Positions 23,016 to 39,171 are shown, counted from the stretch's first letter. The stretch is DNA of 64,000 bases from Rhizoctonia solani (GCF_016906535.1 NC_057371.1:1178001-1242000); one strand, 5' to 3'. Numbers and translations are program-made. Notes: a model not told the origin generated them from the sequence alone.

Positions 23016-26000
23016 TCATGTACGAGGTGTAGCAGGTGACCCAGCCGAACCAGCCGGAGACCTAATGGGCCTTGGGGACTGGGGCAATCCCGGTCCAGAC
23101 ACCGACCGTGGATGAATCGACGGAGGTGCAATGTGTAACCCACGTGAAGCAGCGACCGTGGCCGAATGGCCCTTATGTGGGTCTGTGGCCGGTGGCTCCA
23201 GGCGCGCAGCTCCAGTAACAGGAGCAGCGGGTGTTTGAGGCGGTGAAGTGGTGAACATTCCCGAATGGTCTGTTTCATCCTCTGATTCATGGTCATTATC
23301 TTCCAAAGCGCCTTCATCATCGTCCGATTCTTCATCCACTGTATCAACCTATTAGCATAGTGCACTGGTAAATGAATAGGAAGCACGCACCTTTGAGGGA
23401 ACGACCGGCAAGACCCAACAACTTATCCGCATGTGCCTCGTTGTAGCTTCGACTGTTCCGCCGACTGGGATCGGTTGCACCACGCTTCCCACGCGTACTC
23501 GAAGTAGCTTCGGCAGCGGGGGGAACAGTCAACCCTGCCTCTTCAACAGGTGCAGGCGCTCCTTCAGCTTCCACGCTAAACACCCGATTAAACTCGTTCA
23601 GCATCAAGCTGAACACTCCTGCCGGGATACCCAACGTCGGACTAAACACGATGCCCACGTTTCGCATCGTCATCTTGTTCACGTTTGAGTTTTGGACGAT
23701 GAGGATTAGGTGTGCGGTCAGCGCTCGCAGGAGGCTGTAGTTGGCGAGTGGGAGCTGAGAAATGAGTGAAGCGAGCTCCGAGACGCGCTCTTGCGGGTCT
23801 GCGAGATCTGAAACGATGGCTAAAGTTAGAACCGGCGCATGACCTCCAAGTGTGTAATACATACCAATCACAGCCAAGAAATTCAAGTGCAGATCCCGCG
23901 TCAAGATACTCGATGGGAGTTCTCGGAGATAAGACTTTAATAAACCAGCAACGGCATGCGGATCCCAGTACTCTTCGCTCTCCAACAGGTTCACATCACC
24001 CTCTAGATCCCACGCCGTCAGCAATTATCCATAAAAAAAGGCCCGAGAAGACGCACCAGCATTAAACTTGTCCTTCAAACTCTTAATCACTGCTGAGCTC
24101 CCGCTCAACCTATATATGCCTTCCTCCTGATCGGCACGCTTAGCCTCCAAGTACTCGATACACCTAAACACAATCGCAGGTAAGTTCGCGATCTGGGAAA
24201 TCGCGAGTGATTCCTGGAGCGGGATACCAAATACTGCACGGCTGGCGGCCGCGATTTGGGGTGCGGGCAGGGGCTTGTCGCTCGCTACAATCCGCATCCA
24301 TAAACAAAAAATTCCTTCATTAAAAAGAAAAGAAAAGGAGGATACGTACCAGCCTTGCCGAACCCCCAGAACCTGCCGCTCTTGGCCTTACGTTCTCGCT
24401 CGTTGCTTGCGCCAGCACCAGTCGACGAGTCCCCAAAGCGGTGTCCAGCCGGGATCGGCGCACCGTTCATCGGTCCGGAAATCCTAACCTTGTCGGGCGA
24501 AGGTGCCCTCTCTTGGTACTGTTGCTGTTGCTGCTGCGCAGACGGATGGTACGATGCTCTATTCATCTTTCGTACGGGGGGAGGCGCCATATCCGGATAA
24601 TGCCCCAACTCGGAATTGCTCCGTTGGCCAGGCTGTTGAGATTGGCCCATCGCGACGTCCAGCTGCGAAGGCAGAGAACTCGACAGCGGGACATCTTGCT
24701 CGGCCGTGCTCGTCGTGTTCCTATTCTCAATCGGGATCGGCGCGGCTCCTACTTTCGGACCGAGCTCGGGCGGCGGAGGCGGGGCCTGGAACAACTTGGC
24801 ATTCGACGCATCCTGGGCGAGTTGAGATATGGGCAAGGCGTTGCCCTTGAGGATCTCGTCTTTGGACATGGCACGCGTTCTTCGTGGCTGCTGTTGTTCC
24901 TGGAACGAACTCGTCGACGCTCGGGATTGGGACTGGGACGATCGGTTCCCCAGCTGTCCTTGTGCTTGCGCTTGTGTGGAGCCAGCATCATACTCTCCCA
25001 CGACATAGCGAACCAACACTTCCACCCACGCATCCCGCTCTTCGTCGCTCTCGGCACACAAGACATGTCGATTGAGCGCACCCGAAGGTCCGCGCTTGCC
25101 TTCAATAATGAGGAAAGCATGACGATAGGCGTTTTCGTCGTCGTTGTCGCGCGTATTGTGCCGTTGCTGACGACCTATCTGAGAACCCACAAGGGGAATA
25201 GAACCCAAATGTGCTCCCCCACGCTAGACCAAACTCTCAGGATCCAGAATCACGATGACAAAGGGGGGTCGGGGACCTACACTTTCGTAGTATTCCAGCA
25301 CCGGGCTCTGGAGCACAAAGTACCTCGTCTTCCACCCTCCAAAGTTCTTGCCTCGTTTGGTAAGGTACCCCTCCTTGTACCCTGGGTGGGAAACGGGGGC
25401 ACGGGCATGCAGGATAACATCCGAAGTGAAGAACGGCGTGACATCTGCCGGATTTTTCCATGGGGCAGAGAGGACACTCGACAAGTATGCTTGGAGCATC
25501 ATCTACACCAGCGCAAAACCCCGCTCGCCCGTCAACAAACGGATCAAAGCACTTTTGTAAGATCTGACGAACCTTGCGCTGATCAACCTTGGCGGGCGCG
25601 TTGTCCTTGAACAGCTTAGCATCGGGCAAGGGAGCGATCTTTTTTAAAGCGCTCCTGCTCAAGGTTTGGCGAACCTTGACGTCCAGTGCGAGCACGTCCG
25701 AATAAAGTTTCTCAATTTTCCAACCTTCGCGTTCGCTCATCGGATCCAGTGCGATTTCAATCACGAAGCTGAGCACCTCTTTGCCACGATCGTTGGCGCG
25801 TATGTGAGATAACGGGACGGTGATGATAGCCGTGCCCATGTCGAACGGAGTTAATCGCGGCGGGCTGGTAGTCGTAGTCGTTTGCTGAGAATCTGTGCGC
25901 TGCATCTTTGGGGGAGGGGGAGTAGACATGGTCGAAGTTGTGGGTGATGTAGCTATCGGACTGCTATCAAACGACGCGGTGTCTTCCTGTATAGACGATT

Positions 26001-27317
26001 GCAAAGACGCAGTCTGAATGGACGTCGTGTTCACGCGCTTGTTCAATTGTGGGATAGACGGGGCGTTTCGAATGATCGTGGGCAAGGCTTGCTTCGAATT
26101 GGACTCTGCCGGAGAGTAAACCGTCGAGCTATGTCCGTCTGCACTAAACTCCTCGTCCGACTCGGCTGGGACACGACTTGGCAAGGGGGGTGGTGGCGGG
26201 GGTGGTACGAACCCTGTGACACTGCTTTGGGTGGGTGTCTTGGTAGCGTCCTGAGGCCGAGACTGAGAATGAACCATATGTTGGGCAAACGCGCCATCAA
26301 AGTTCATGGGTGATACGGATGCTACATTTGGCAGGGGAGGAGGAGCAAAGTAGGTAGAAGAGGCAGGGTCAGAAGGAGGGTCTTGATTCTGGTTCTGGTT
26401 CTGAGATTGCATATTGGCGATGTATTGCCTTGTCTGGTCAGGAAAGTCGATTCTGGATTCACGTTTGGCTGCACGAGACGTGGGTTCTATAGGGGGTTCG
26501 AGCGAAGAGGAAGCAGCGGGTGGCGGGGTAGGTTCAGCTGCCGAGGTCATCGATAGTTTGGATGGTGCAGTCGACGTAGGAAGGGACTCTGAGCGTACGG
26601 GTGGACGGGTGGAAGGAGTCAAAGTCGTATCGCGGTCGTCGGACACAAACACGGGTTCGTCGTAGCTGTTGAGGTCTGAGCGAGAACCATGAGAACGGGA
26701 AGGGACTTGATGAACTAATCTCGCCAAGGACGATTTTGCAACAGGATCGAATTAGGGTGCATACGGAAATGGGCCAAGCAGCACTCACCAACGTCGTCGC
26801 TCTGATGGCGAGCCATAGGACCTCTGCTCTTGGACATGGTCTTTGAACGACCTTCACTCCCGCTCCCACTCGTCTCTTCAAACAAGCGCCTGTACTTTTC
26901 CCTTTCGGCGCGTATGCGGTCGAGGTCCTTGGTGGCAGCAGCAAGACTCGCCTTTTGCTTCTCGATAATACGCCAGAGCTGTGTGTTTTGCTGTACGACG
27001 GCGTTGCGCTCGTCGAGGAGCTGAGTCAGCGCATTTTGCATATCTCCCGGGGGGCTTGCATTGGCGAGTATCTGCTCGAGTGTTTTCTGGGAATGGGCAG
27101 GACCTCCGGATACCTGGCGCTGGGTGGAGGAGCGAGAGGATGGTTTGGATGTGTTTGCACTGGCCGAGGGATGTGTGGGGGCATTCGCATTGCCATTGGC
27201 ATTCCCACTTGGATTCGCACTAGCTGGGGGTGGTGCCGGCGGCTGCTCGAGGAGAGAAGGGTCAAACGTCGTCGTATTCATCACCGTCCTCCGGCGCTCG
27301 GCTTTGGTCGTGGCCAT
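23016..27317 (-). CDS. BEM3: BEM3-like Rho GTPase-activating protein (PX-PH-RhoGAP)
   Basis: Eight exons: 27317-26789, 26714-25573, 25502-25281, 25223-24350, 24284-24057, 24002-23865, 23807-23391 and 23338-23016, giving 1290 residues. In order the protein has an N-terminal coiled coil (ALTQLLDERNAVVQQNTQLW), a disordered Ser/Pro region, and a PX domain (ITVPLSHIRANDRGKEVLSF ... LPDAKLFKDNAPAKVDQRK). A PH domain follows (GYKEGYLTKRGKNFGGWKTR...LEYYES, then a C-terminal helix in DAWVEVLVRYV), then a poly-Gln stretch. The RhoGAP domain has FGIPLQESL, the arginine finger EEGIYRLSGSS, LKSYLRELPSSILT and MTMRNVGIVFSPTLG. It should inactivate Cdc42/Rho at sites of polarised growth. An acidic Ser-rich tail ends the protein. 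The gene is intact in my model. Confidence 0.93.
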
Positions 27318-27956
27318 TCTGCTCTGCACTACCCAGTCAGCTCATCAACGCGTAAAAAAAATAAGAATAAAAGAGCGAATAAAAAAACGAGGGGAGCGAG
27401 CGTGAAGGGGGACTAGTAGAGCAAAGAGGACGTTGGGAAGAACAAGCAGGCAGAATGAATCCCGCCGAACGCACCTATAGGCGGCAAGGGTTGTGCTGGA
27501 CCCCGACTTCCTGGTCGCGAGGAAAGCTGGTCGAAGCTCCGATTGCAAGGGGGCGGCGTCCTATCTGCCCCTGCGTAATCACAATCACAAATTCTCCCCC
27601 CGAAAAAATTCGCCAGCAGCCGTCCACCGCTCGCTTCAGTCCGGTGGTGTCACTTTTCAAGGGGCAAAATACAAAACACACCCACTTGCTCACACCCAGC
27701 CAGAGACGATCCAATCCCACGTGGTCTCGATGACCAATTCCAGTTAGAGACAACACTGAAACCGACACTAATCAATTGATCCAACTCCAGCGTGTCGAAC
27801 CGTGGGCATATGCATATCCTATATATTGCGAACCAACCACCGCGAGCATACGCGCGTAACTCAAGTTTATTTTATGAACTTTGCTCCTCGGATGCCGCAA
27901 TTTCCGCATATTCATATATATTTCCAAGCCGCATATACAACGGTAATTAACCCCTG
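27318..27956. other. BEM3 upstream region and TSR4 3' flank
   Basis: About 640 bases holding no supported gene. Frames here (for example 27455-27768) lack splice continuity and recognisable content. Confidence 0.4.
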
Positions 27957-29677
27957 TCACCGCTCCCATTGAACCCATACCTCTTCCTCTCGCCAAGTTT
28001 CCCGCCCATCACAACAATCCTTCTCGCACGCAAACACCATACATGTTCCCCACTCCATTCCAACCCCTCCTTGCCCCCCAACGCAGCAGCCACTAATTTT
28101 TTCCGTGCCTCTTCCGCCTCTGTTGCACTTTGTTTCGCCTTTGGAGAAGGTTTCTTCAGTAGGTTTAGCACGTTTGGCATTAGTTGGCATTCAAATATTC
28201 GTCGACTTTTGCAATGTTCGCATATGGGAATGGCCTTGGGGTCGTATGTCGGTTTTGACACCGGTTGAGGGCCGGCTACCGGGACCTGAGTACCTGGGGC
28301 GATTGGAGCCGGCGGGAACAATTTCTTGTATACATCATCCGTATGAAACGGCAAGGGCGTTCCCCCGAGTTCATAACTATTTCATCTCACTACTCAGCCA
28401 AAAAAGAGACATATCCAATCCGGAATAACCTAGGTTACTCACCGAATACATTGAGTACCTTGCTCGCTTATCCTCTGCGCGAACCTTTGGAAAACTGGAT
28501 CTTCATCCGAAGACCGCTCGTATTGCTCCAAATCCCACATTTCCGCTCCTTTCCCCCCTTCACCAGCTTGTTTCTGGCTGGTGGCGGTAGGTTTGGGAGG
28601 AGTGATGTATTCGAATACGGTGTTCAAGTAGATAGGCGGGTAAAACGGATGAGCGACCCATTCATTTTCGGTAGGCGCAGGGGATGGTTCGGTAATAGTC
28701 GCATGCGTGAATTTGTCTGCCAACGCATCGACTTCCGGTTCGTCTTCATACTCGTAATCATCTTCACTCCCGCCGCTGGCCAGATCATCCTCTTCTCCTT
28801 CTCTTGCTCCTTTCCCTTCCTTCATCTTCCTCTCCTTCCTCTTCGGCGCCCCCGAATCCAGATCCAAATGGGTTCACGGGACCCGTAATATTCGCCCCGC
28901 CCATCTTGTACACAACGAATTCATTCATATATGCGAATACAAAAGAACGGTCGGAATGAGACTCACCGAGAAAGGGTTAGATAAAGTGTTAGTATTCAGT
29001 CCTGATGCAGATGCTGCAATTTTGGCTTCTTCTCTTTCCTTTTCTCGCTGCGCCCTTTCTTTTCGTTTTTGGAGCTTGGCGGCGTACTTGTCGTTGAATC
29101 TTAGTTGACGGAATGCGCGTATACTGTTCGGGGTGGTTATATGAATTTGTAAAAACAGGGGGCGGAGGCGAGGGGCGCAAGGGCAGGGAAGGTGAATGGA
29201 ACTTGCCTGCCTGGTCGTCTCTGGCACCCTGGACTCGCGCATCCAAAGACGTACAACACTCGATCCATAGGGCTGTTCTCGAACGGGCACCAGATATGCA
29301 ACAAGACTTCACACGGGTTGTTGCATACTTTGCAAAGCGAGGACGAAACCGGTGGGCGAGATGTGCCTGGGATGAAGCACTTTTTGTTTTGTTGTTGTGT
29401 CGGTCCCAGAATAGACGAGAATGAAAAATGCAAGATGGTATTCGGCAATCGTAGGGTACATGCGAGAAATAATACGTATATAAGAAAGGAGTGAGTACGT
29501 ACTAGCTGATCGGACAGTAGACGGACGCACGGGCTTCCCGCCGAGACGCGATACATTTGGATCCCTCGTATCTTTTGGATCTTTGATCTCTCCATCAGGA
29601 ATACCCAGCAGCACACTGGTCTGCTGCTGCGACCCGTCATCAGAGTCAGACCAATCAGATTCGTCTTCGAATGACAT
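27957..29677 (-). CDS. TSR4: TSR4/PDCD2-family ribosome assembly protein, frame broken twice
   Basis: Exons are 29677-29503, 29366-29207, 29123-28967, 28904-28443 and 28376-27957. The N-terminus MSFEDESDWSDSD...LLGIPDGEI is followed by CKVCNNPCEVLLHIWCPFEN and SIRAFRQLRFNDKYAAKLQ. The C-terminal PDCD2 domain has PTYDPKAIPICEHCKSRRIF, FECQLMPNVLNLL and WGTCMVFACEKDCC. TSR4 escorts ribosomal protein uS5/Rps2 into small subunits. Intron 2 (29206-29124) has a GC donor (GCAAGT). Two frame changes remain. One is in the purine-rich linker, likely the C5 run at 28849-28853; the other is near 28064-28079, at a run of G or C before EWGTC. The exons total 1374 bases, so a gain and a loss cancel. Conserved sequence on both sides argues for sequence error in an essential gene. 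Confidence 0.85.
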
Positions 29678-30093
29678 CTGGTTACGAATGGGTCAGTACA
29701 AGTCCGCATGCATTCATAAAACTCCAGACAAAAGAAGAAGAATCAGGAAAGCATGAATGGTATTTTAGAAAAGAGTCGTCAACGGCGCATACGAGAGAAA
29801 CTCTCACACACGAGCTCAGACTCGTCATCTAGTATCTCATCCCATACAGCTATAACCCAGTCCGGTACTCACAATTGAGCCCACAAAGTCAGTGTGGTTG
29901 ATTGTCGCCTAGGTCCCAAGAATTAAATTTTGGCTGATCAACCGCCCGAAAGGGTTTCAAGGGTCCAGACTCAGGGTCTCCATTCGCGACCACACTGCTC
30001 GACGCCAGCAAGACGCTCGTTTACAAAAACCCAAATTGCAACTGACGCTTTCCCCGCTGGAGTCCGGATCAGACAGGGCTGGAGGGAGAGACC
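29678..30093. promoter_or_regulatory. Shared divergent promoter region of TSR4 and MSC2-like gene
   Basis: 416 bases separate two divergent start codons, so both promoters are expected here. I cannot place individual elements. Confidence 0.4.
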
Positions 30094-33376
<3,283 letters not shown>

Positions 33377-33658
33377 TTGGGACGGGCGAGTTGTACAGTA
33401 TTATCCACTTTTTGGTTGGAGATCAGTCTGGGCGGATGGCGCTTTCGGTTGTATGAACAGGTTTCAATACAAAGGACATTATTACGCGACTAAGGAACCC
33501 CAGTGATATAGAATACATAAAACAAAAGAAATCTAACAGCAGTGACGGCTAAGGATACAACAGACAATGATATGAGAAGAGCTAGCCCGAGGCAGAATTC
33601 CTGTGTGTGGGCCTCAAGAAGCCCCATCTCCCCAATCTCATCTCGATTGCCGCCTAAT
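33377..33658. other. 3' flanks of convergent genes
   Basis: About 280 bases between two convergent stop codons, with no feature visible. Confidence 0.4.
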
Positions 33659-34222
33659 CTACTCTTCACCGTCTGATAACCATCCCGTCTTGTCCGACTT
33701 TACGTACGGCGTAGGAACTCGCTCCTTGCATTTCCCTTTCCCTCCAGAATTGGTGGCGTTTTTCCCGCCGTGCGCATGCGGCTCCACACCTTCAGCCAAC
33801 TGGATTCGGGCGATTGCGCTGCTCGGGAGTCTTTCCAACTTCATATTGGGACGTCGTCGGGTGCTGCCGTCACCAGCACCAGCGTGAATTCCCGGCGCAT
33901 GCCGCCCAGAAGTTGGAGAAATGATTTGGACTTCAGGCTCGGATTTGGTAGTAAATTCTTTGCTTGGCGCCTTGAGACAACCGCGAGCCGGAGTACTAGG
34001 TGGGCTCGGCTGAGTAGTGGGTTGAGCGGTTGCTACCTCGATAGATGGACCGAAATTGGGCATGACGGGTGGTGGGAACTGCTCCGATGGCGTGGATGGC
34101 GCACTCTGAGAATGATTCGAGCGTCCAAATGGTGGTGGTTGATGATGATAAGGGTATGTCAATGCGCTATTAGATCCCGAGGGAAGAGATGCAAAGGATG
34201 AGGCACGAGCGATGGTATGCAT
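33659..34222 (-). CDS. Hypothetical Pro/Ser-rich protein
   Basis: This is a single open frame of 187 residues from the ATG at 34222; upstream in-frame codons extend to 34435 but look non-coding. The sequence is disordered, rich in Pro, Ser and Thr, with a motif PARGCLKAPSKEF followed by basic and acidic patches and a C-terminus ending DKTGWLSDGEE. Basidiomycetes carry many short proteins with a similar GCLK-P segment, but I know no function for them. No signal peptide, membrane helix or fold is visible. It lies convergent to the zinc transporter and downstream of the dihydroxyacetone kinase promoter side. Confidence 0.55.
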   Translation of the reverse strand: MHTIARASSFASLPSGSNSALTYPYHHQPPPFGRSNHSQSAPSTPSEQFPPPVMPNFGPSIEVATAQPTTQPSPPSTPARGCLKAPSKEFTTKSEPEVQIISPTSGRHAPGIHAGAGDGSTRRRPNMKLERLPSSAIARIQLAEGVEPHAHGGKNATNSGGKGKCKERVPTPYVKSDKTGWLSDGEE

Positions 34223-34587
34223 GTCTGAAATTAAAAGCCCAATATAAGGGTTGGTGCGGGTCGAGTGTGCAGTGCGGGGGCAGTCAGCGGCGAGTTGACG
34301 AGAGTGGAGTACCCTGCCCCAGTTTATATAGGATAAAACTTTTAGATCTTGTCGTGCCGAAAGAGCTTTGGACCGGTAGCCGCCATGCCGCATCACTTTG
34401 GTCATCGCCTTCCGCATATGATTTTGAAACGTCATTTGTACTTCATCAAGTAATCGGGTGTGGCCCCCTTCTTCTTAGACGTGTTTAGAAGGTGCATACA
34501 CGTTGTGCGCCTATTCTCATATTCAATGTTTTACATTCTTTAAGATCGACACAATTTCAAGATCAGGCTTTGGGGTCGAACACCCTC
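34223..34587. other. Intergenic between tandem minus-strand genes
   Basis: 365 bases: upstream region of the hypothetical gene and 3' flank of dihydroxyacetone kinase. Nothing else is supported. Confidence 0.4.
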
Positions 34588-37047
34588 TTACTTGGAAGAC
34601 CCCTTCAGCAAACCCTCCAAGAGACAGCGAATCCCCCATGCTCCGGGGTCGCAGGTCCCCTTGACAGCCTCTGCGTTGACGTACGCCGCACGGCCCGCGC
34701 GTGCAGGCAAATTTTTAGTTTCCTCCGCCGCGCGTTGAGCTGCCTCGAACGCTTGTTCTAGATGCGCATCTGGATCCTTCAACGATTCTACAAAGGCCGC
34801 CAATGGATCCACCAATGTTCTGCTAGGTGGGCGTGCACGAGTATAGGTGTATAGACGTTCCAGAGCGAACGCGGCCGCATCTGCATACTGACCGCGTGTC
34901 GGTTCTCCAGAGTCTCCAGATGAGGCACCCTGAAGTCCTTGCGCCAAGGCTGAGATATATATGCTGTATATTATTGACTATATGCTAGTACTGCAACTTT
35001 ACTTGACGTAACTTACCTGTACAAGGCTCCAGAGGTGCCACCCATTGCGTCTCCAACTATTTGGCCTATTTGACTAATAGAACCCCTCGCGCCATAGAAG
35101 GCAAACTCAGGTTTATTCAGAGCGTCGAGCACAGCTACGAAATACTTTACGGCAATCAAGTTCTCTTATATGTTTGGGGCCTACCTTCGGCTCCTGCCTT
35201 GAGTGTGGTACCGCAATCGCCATCACCTACGATCTAAAGCCAATGTTAGAAGGTATTACAGTTTGGATAACCTTCATCTATACCTGGTCCATCTGGGTGA
35301 TTTCTGGCTCGGCCCGGATCAGTGCATGGCATGCCCGCCTCACCGAATCTGAAAATTGATTCGAAGCGGGAGTACTTCCTTTTTGCGTACTTGCCTCGGC
35401 CTGAGGGCTAGCTACAGAGGAACGGGTTATTGGTGATGCCCCACTCGTCCAAGTCCAAGCAGGAGTTTTTGCCGGAGCATCGAGTAGCCTCAATAGCTTG
35501 TCCTTGGATACTTTTGTTTCGTCCGATTGCGGCAGCAGAAGTAATGTGACAGAAAACCCAGGCATATTCAGTGATGTCTTTCGATTTTCATTTCAGCTCC
35601 AAGCCCCTAAAACCATCAGTGGTCACTTACCATATAGGTCCCCACTAGCATCCTTTCAATATTTATACCAGATTCGGTTATCTTCTCTGAGATTGTCTTA
35701 GCGGCACTGCTCAACTCTAGAGCACTTAAACCTCCAAGATTATTGACAAGCAATACGCAGTCACCAGCAACTCCTCTCTCTGGCCAGGGCAAAAACGATC
35801 GATCTGGGTCAGATTCAGGTGTCGCGAACAGATAACCGAGAAGCTTGTCCACAGTTCTGGTAGAGCAGGAATAGGGCGAACTCTGGTATGGCCCGACTCG
35901 TTGTGAATGCCTAAAATATCTGAATGATCAACACAATACACTACGCGAACCATGCTCACCCATCCCAACCTCGATCTCATCGGCTTCCAGATGGGTACCT
36001 CCTGGATCAGCTCCAGGAACCTGGGCTTGAGATCAGTATGTGTTCATTCCAATAGACATTAGACCCACATGGCAGTGCTCAAGGCCAACCGCAATCGTTC
36101 CCAGTCGATCTGCAACAAATTGGGCTACTTCGTGGACTTCTTCTAGACTGGCACCCTGCTGAGCCAATGCGCCCGCAATCTTATATACTAAAACGGTGCC
36201 CGCAAGTCCTCTTTCGAGTATTGTGACATCTTGGCGTGAGCTGTATCTCGATGACGTACCGATCACTTACCTTCTTCCAACAATTTCCCCTTGCTTCTTT
36301 CCAACACTTACGTCATCGCCAACCACGACGAATTTTAGAGAGTTGACTTTGGACGGGTTAGCCGCGCAGTATTGCTCACGAGCCAGTCCGAAATTCAATA
36401 TATCGCCGGTGTATGACCTAAATCCAAAACCTGAGCAAGGTTGAAGGACCTATCTACATACCCAAATACCCACTTGACGACCATAAGTATTCTGCACAGG
36501 AGTGAACACTTTTTATTTTAAGGCACGTTCGGGGTAGCTTTACTCTTACCCTTTTTCATTTTCGACTAATTGTAGTGCTCGCTTGACCTGGTTCGCGTTA
36601 GGAGAGGCAAAAACATCTCCGCAAACTGCGGCTGGATGTATGCGTCGGTCCTGACTTTCATAGTCTGTTCAACCATTCAGAGAATATGTACGTACCATTG
36701 AGTATTCCCTCCCCTAATTTACTAATCAGTGCTCCTTTTATATATGGATGTCGGTCTAACACTAGCACGTACCGACGAACCCTGAGTGTGCTGGCTCATG
36801 CCCTGCTCCACCCCCACTTATTATAGCAACTCGAGAACGATCAGGCTCCGCCAGATATAACACTAGGATTTATGATGCCTATTAATTTATTTCTAAACCT
36901 TCTGCTGGAGATGATGCCGGATCGCACCTTTGTGTTGTTTATCAACAGCTGCACGGGGTTCAAAGCGGAGACGCCCACGAGCGCGTCAGTAACCAGTGAA
37001 CTGGACGAGGATACTATATGTTTGTCTGATATTATGCAGTCAGACAT
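34588..37047 (-). CDS. DAK1: Dihydroxyacetone kinase (DhaK+DhaL fusion)
   Basis: About a dozen exons run from an ATG at 37047 to a stop at 34588; the product is about 590 residues. The DhaK half has [92 protein letters not shown] and the substrate-binding His in [14 protein letters not shown]. The DhaL half has [16 protein letters not shown], whose Asp residues hold Mg-ATP, and [13 protein letters not shown] near the end. The enzyme phosphorylates dihydroxyacetone to DHAP in glycerol use and detoxification. A frame change at about 35855 (PALPEL to DKLLGYLF) needs one extra base. The exon 1/exon 2 junction near 36860-36930 also lacks a clean GT-AG solution. Confidence 0.9.
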
Positions 37048-37292
37048 CGAAAAAATGTGTATCTTATTAACTTACGAAGTGTAGTCATTAGTTGGTATTG
37101 TGGCCAAGTCAATGAATAGGGTGACCGGCGCTGGCCGATATTTACGTCATATCTAGGAAAGTCGTAGTACTGTGCAGTATCAAAAGCCTAAACGCGCATA
37201 TATACTCTTTTAAATATATATAATCCTGTTTTTTTACGGATGTGAATACAATAGGTCTGTTCGATCTTAACCTAATACCATCGGGCTGGAGG

Positions 37293-39171
37293 ATTACTGA
37301 AGCTCTTTCATCTGGGTCCACAATTGTGTACTAATTAGACATCTATCTCTCCCCACTTGAATTAACCCAAGCTTACCCTGTTAAGCACCTTCAAGCTATC
37401 TGGGCGGAGATTTGGGTCCACGTTCCAGCAATCAAGTAGTAGTGCCCATCTTTCGTCACCCCATCGTCGGTGTGAAGCAAACGCTTCTGGGCGCTTGGGA
37501 AGCCGCTTCTCGCTGAGTGGGCCCAGCACTGAAATATTCCCTTTGTACTCTGCGTATGGGTACTCTCCAGTCATAACCTCCTGGAGATCAGTGTTAGTTG
37601 AGCGCTTCGAGCACCCTAACCTCTACGTATTTACCAGGAGAGTCTACGTGGAATATTAGGTCAGAGCTTTTGGGCAATGGTTTGTACAAACTTGCCATTC
37701 CAAGAGAGTGTACGTCCGTCGTTGCACTTATGTCAGCCGGAGGATCCGAGAACAACTCCCAAGCCTATGCGTAGGGCGATATCAGCCATGTGCGGTTAAC
37801 TACCATTGAAGAGCATACCATCCAACGGGATGTTCCCCCTCCTACTCTGGATGTAGCAGTATACCGAAGAGAGCATTCCTCCAAGATCGAGTTACCAAAA
37901 TCACTGATTTTGACAACACCTTGATCGGATACGAGAATGTTCTCCTTTATATATTAATTATTGAAATTGAGCATGTTTCGAAAGATAGTATGGTAAATAC
38001 GCACCGCTTTCAAGTCACCATGGACCTTGAAAGAATTTGAGATAGATGTTAGTCCCAAGCTCAGCGTTATCCGACTCGTGTAACTAACCATTTTAATACT
38101 GTGAATGTGTGCCAATCCCTCGGCAATTGTATACACTGCGAAATTCGAATTTGAAAAGCTCTAATAAAGTAGATAAATGCGTACCAAACTCCACCGGTCC
38201 ACTTCGGGTTGAGATCTAATATATTTACGAAGGTTGCCGTTCTTCATCCAGGGCGAGACTATAGCGATTTGCCCATTGAATAGCGCGACACCAGTAAGTT
38301 CAAGCACATTAGGATGGCTAGCTCTGAACAAATGATAGAGCTCGCGACTAATTCGCTAAATAAGGCCCAAGACTTGCTTCAGCATCTACGTCCAATCGCC
38401 AGAGAAATGAAACCACAACTAACAACTGACCTTGGTGCTTTTTGGTGTTGATTCCGAATTTTCGTAAATTCGCAAACATTTTATGCTGACTATTGAGCCG
38501 TCTTTTTTCGACCACTTGTAGACATCGCCATACCCCCGCCGGTATAAGGTCTTGGTATTGCGGTCATTGGGGATAAATCAGAAGTCACATCTGGGCAACG
38601 ACGCTCTACCATGCACTGAAGAATTTCCTTTACTCCCTGGTGTCCGTGTAGTAGCATCTAAGAAATGGCCATATATTTAGTTAGAAACCCTGCTCACAGT
38701 ATTAGAGGTGACTATTGTCGAATTTTCAGATGCAATGGGCAGCGATTGGGGACGAGAACTGAACGCCCAATCCACTGTGCGACGGACGCCAGTGAGTATT
38801 GTAGGAAGTGGATTGGGTACCAGTATCGTAAGATGGTTGCTTGTTGCCCCTGGGCTTGGAGAATTTGTATCAAGAGTTGGGTCCGGATGCTGGCTTCAGT
38901 ACCCAGATTGATATTTCTATCAGCGACATCCCAGTGAGGATGTTACAACCCACTCACTTGTTGATAATACACTGTACCACCGGTAAATATGGTTGGCGGA
39001 TTTGAACGCGCCTACCAATACCAGGTTTGTCGGCTCGAGCCATAGATACAAGAGTTCAAGAGCGAAGTGAAACTAGAGAGGAATGAATTGGCTTGAGCCT
39101 ATTGCTGCCCCAATGCAAGGGCTTTATATGCTTCTTACCTGCCTATTGTTCCGATAGAGCATACCCCTCAT
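37293..39171 (-). CDS. Fungal TKL-like protein kinase with HGDLK catalytic loop
   Basis: Minus-strand exons can be chained as 39171-39139, 39011-38958, 38889-38698 and 38657 onward, ending at a stop at 37293. The N-terminal 100 residues are Ser/Thr/Pro-rich with no domain. The kinase domain has a glycine loop RRGYGDVYKW, the ATP lysine in SIVSIKCLRI and the hinge SPWMKNGNLRKYIR. The catalytic loop is VHGDLKAENIL (Gly replaces the usual Arg of HRD), then KISDFGNSI, SRWMAWELF and WALLLDCWNVDPNLRPD. The layout matches kinase families greatly expanded in Agaricomycetes, of unknown signalling role. One base appears missing in the CCCC run near 38571-38574, just before the glycine loop. The first two exons are the least certain part. 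Confidence 0.75.

Noticed and set aside
24441..25610. 389-residue plus-strand open frame
   Set aside because: It is the antisense shadow of the BEM3-like gene, whose PX, PH and RhoGAP domains are on the minus strand.
27957..29677. TSR4 as a true pseudogene
   Set aside because: Apart from two one-base frame changes there are no stop codons or lost motifs, the gain and loss cancel, and the gene is essential in yeast; sequence error fits better.
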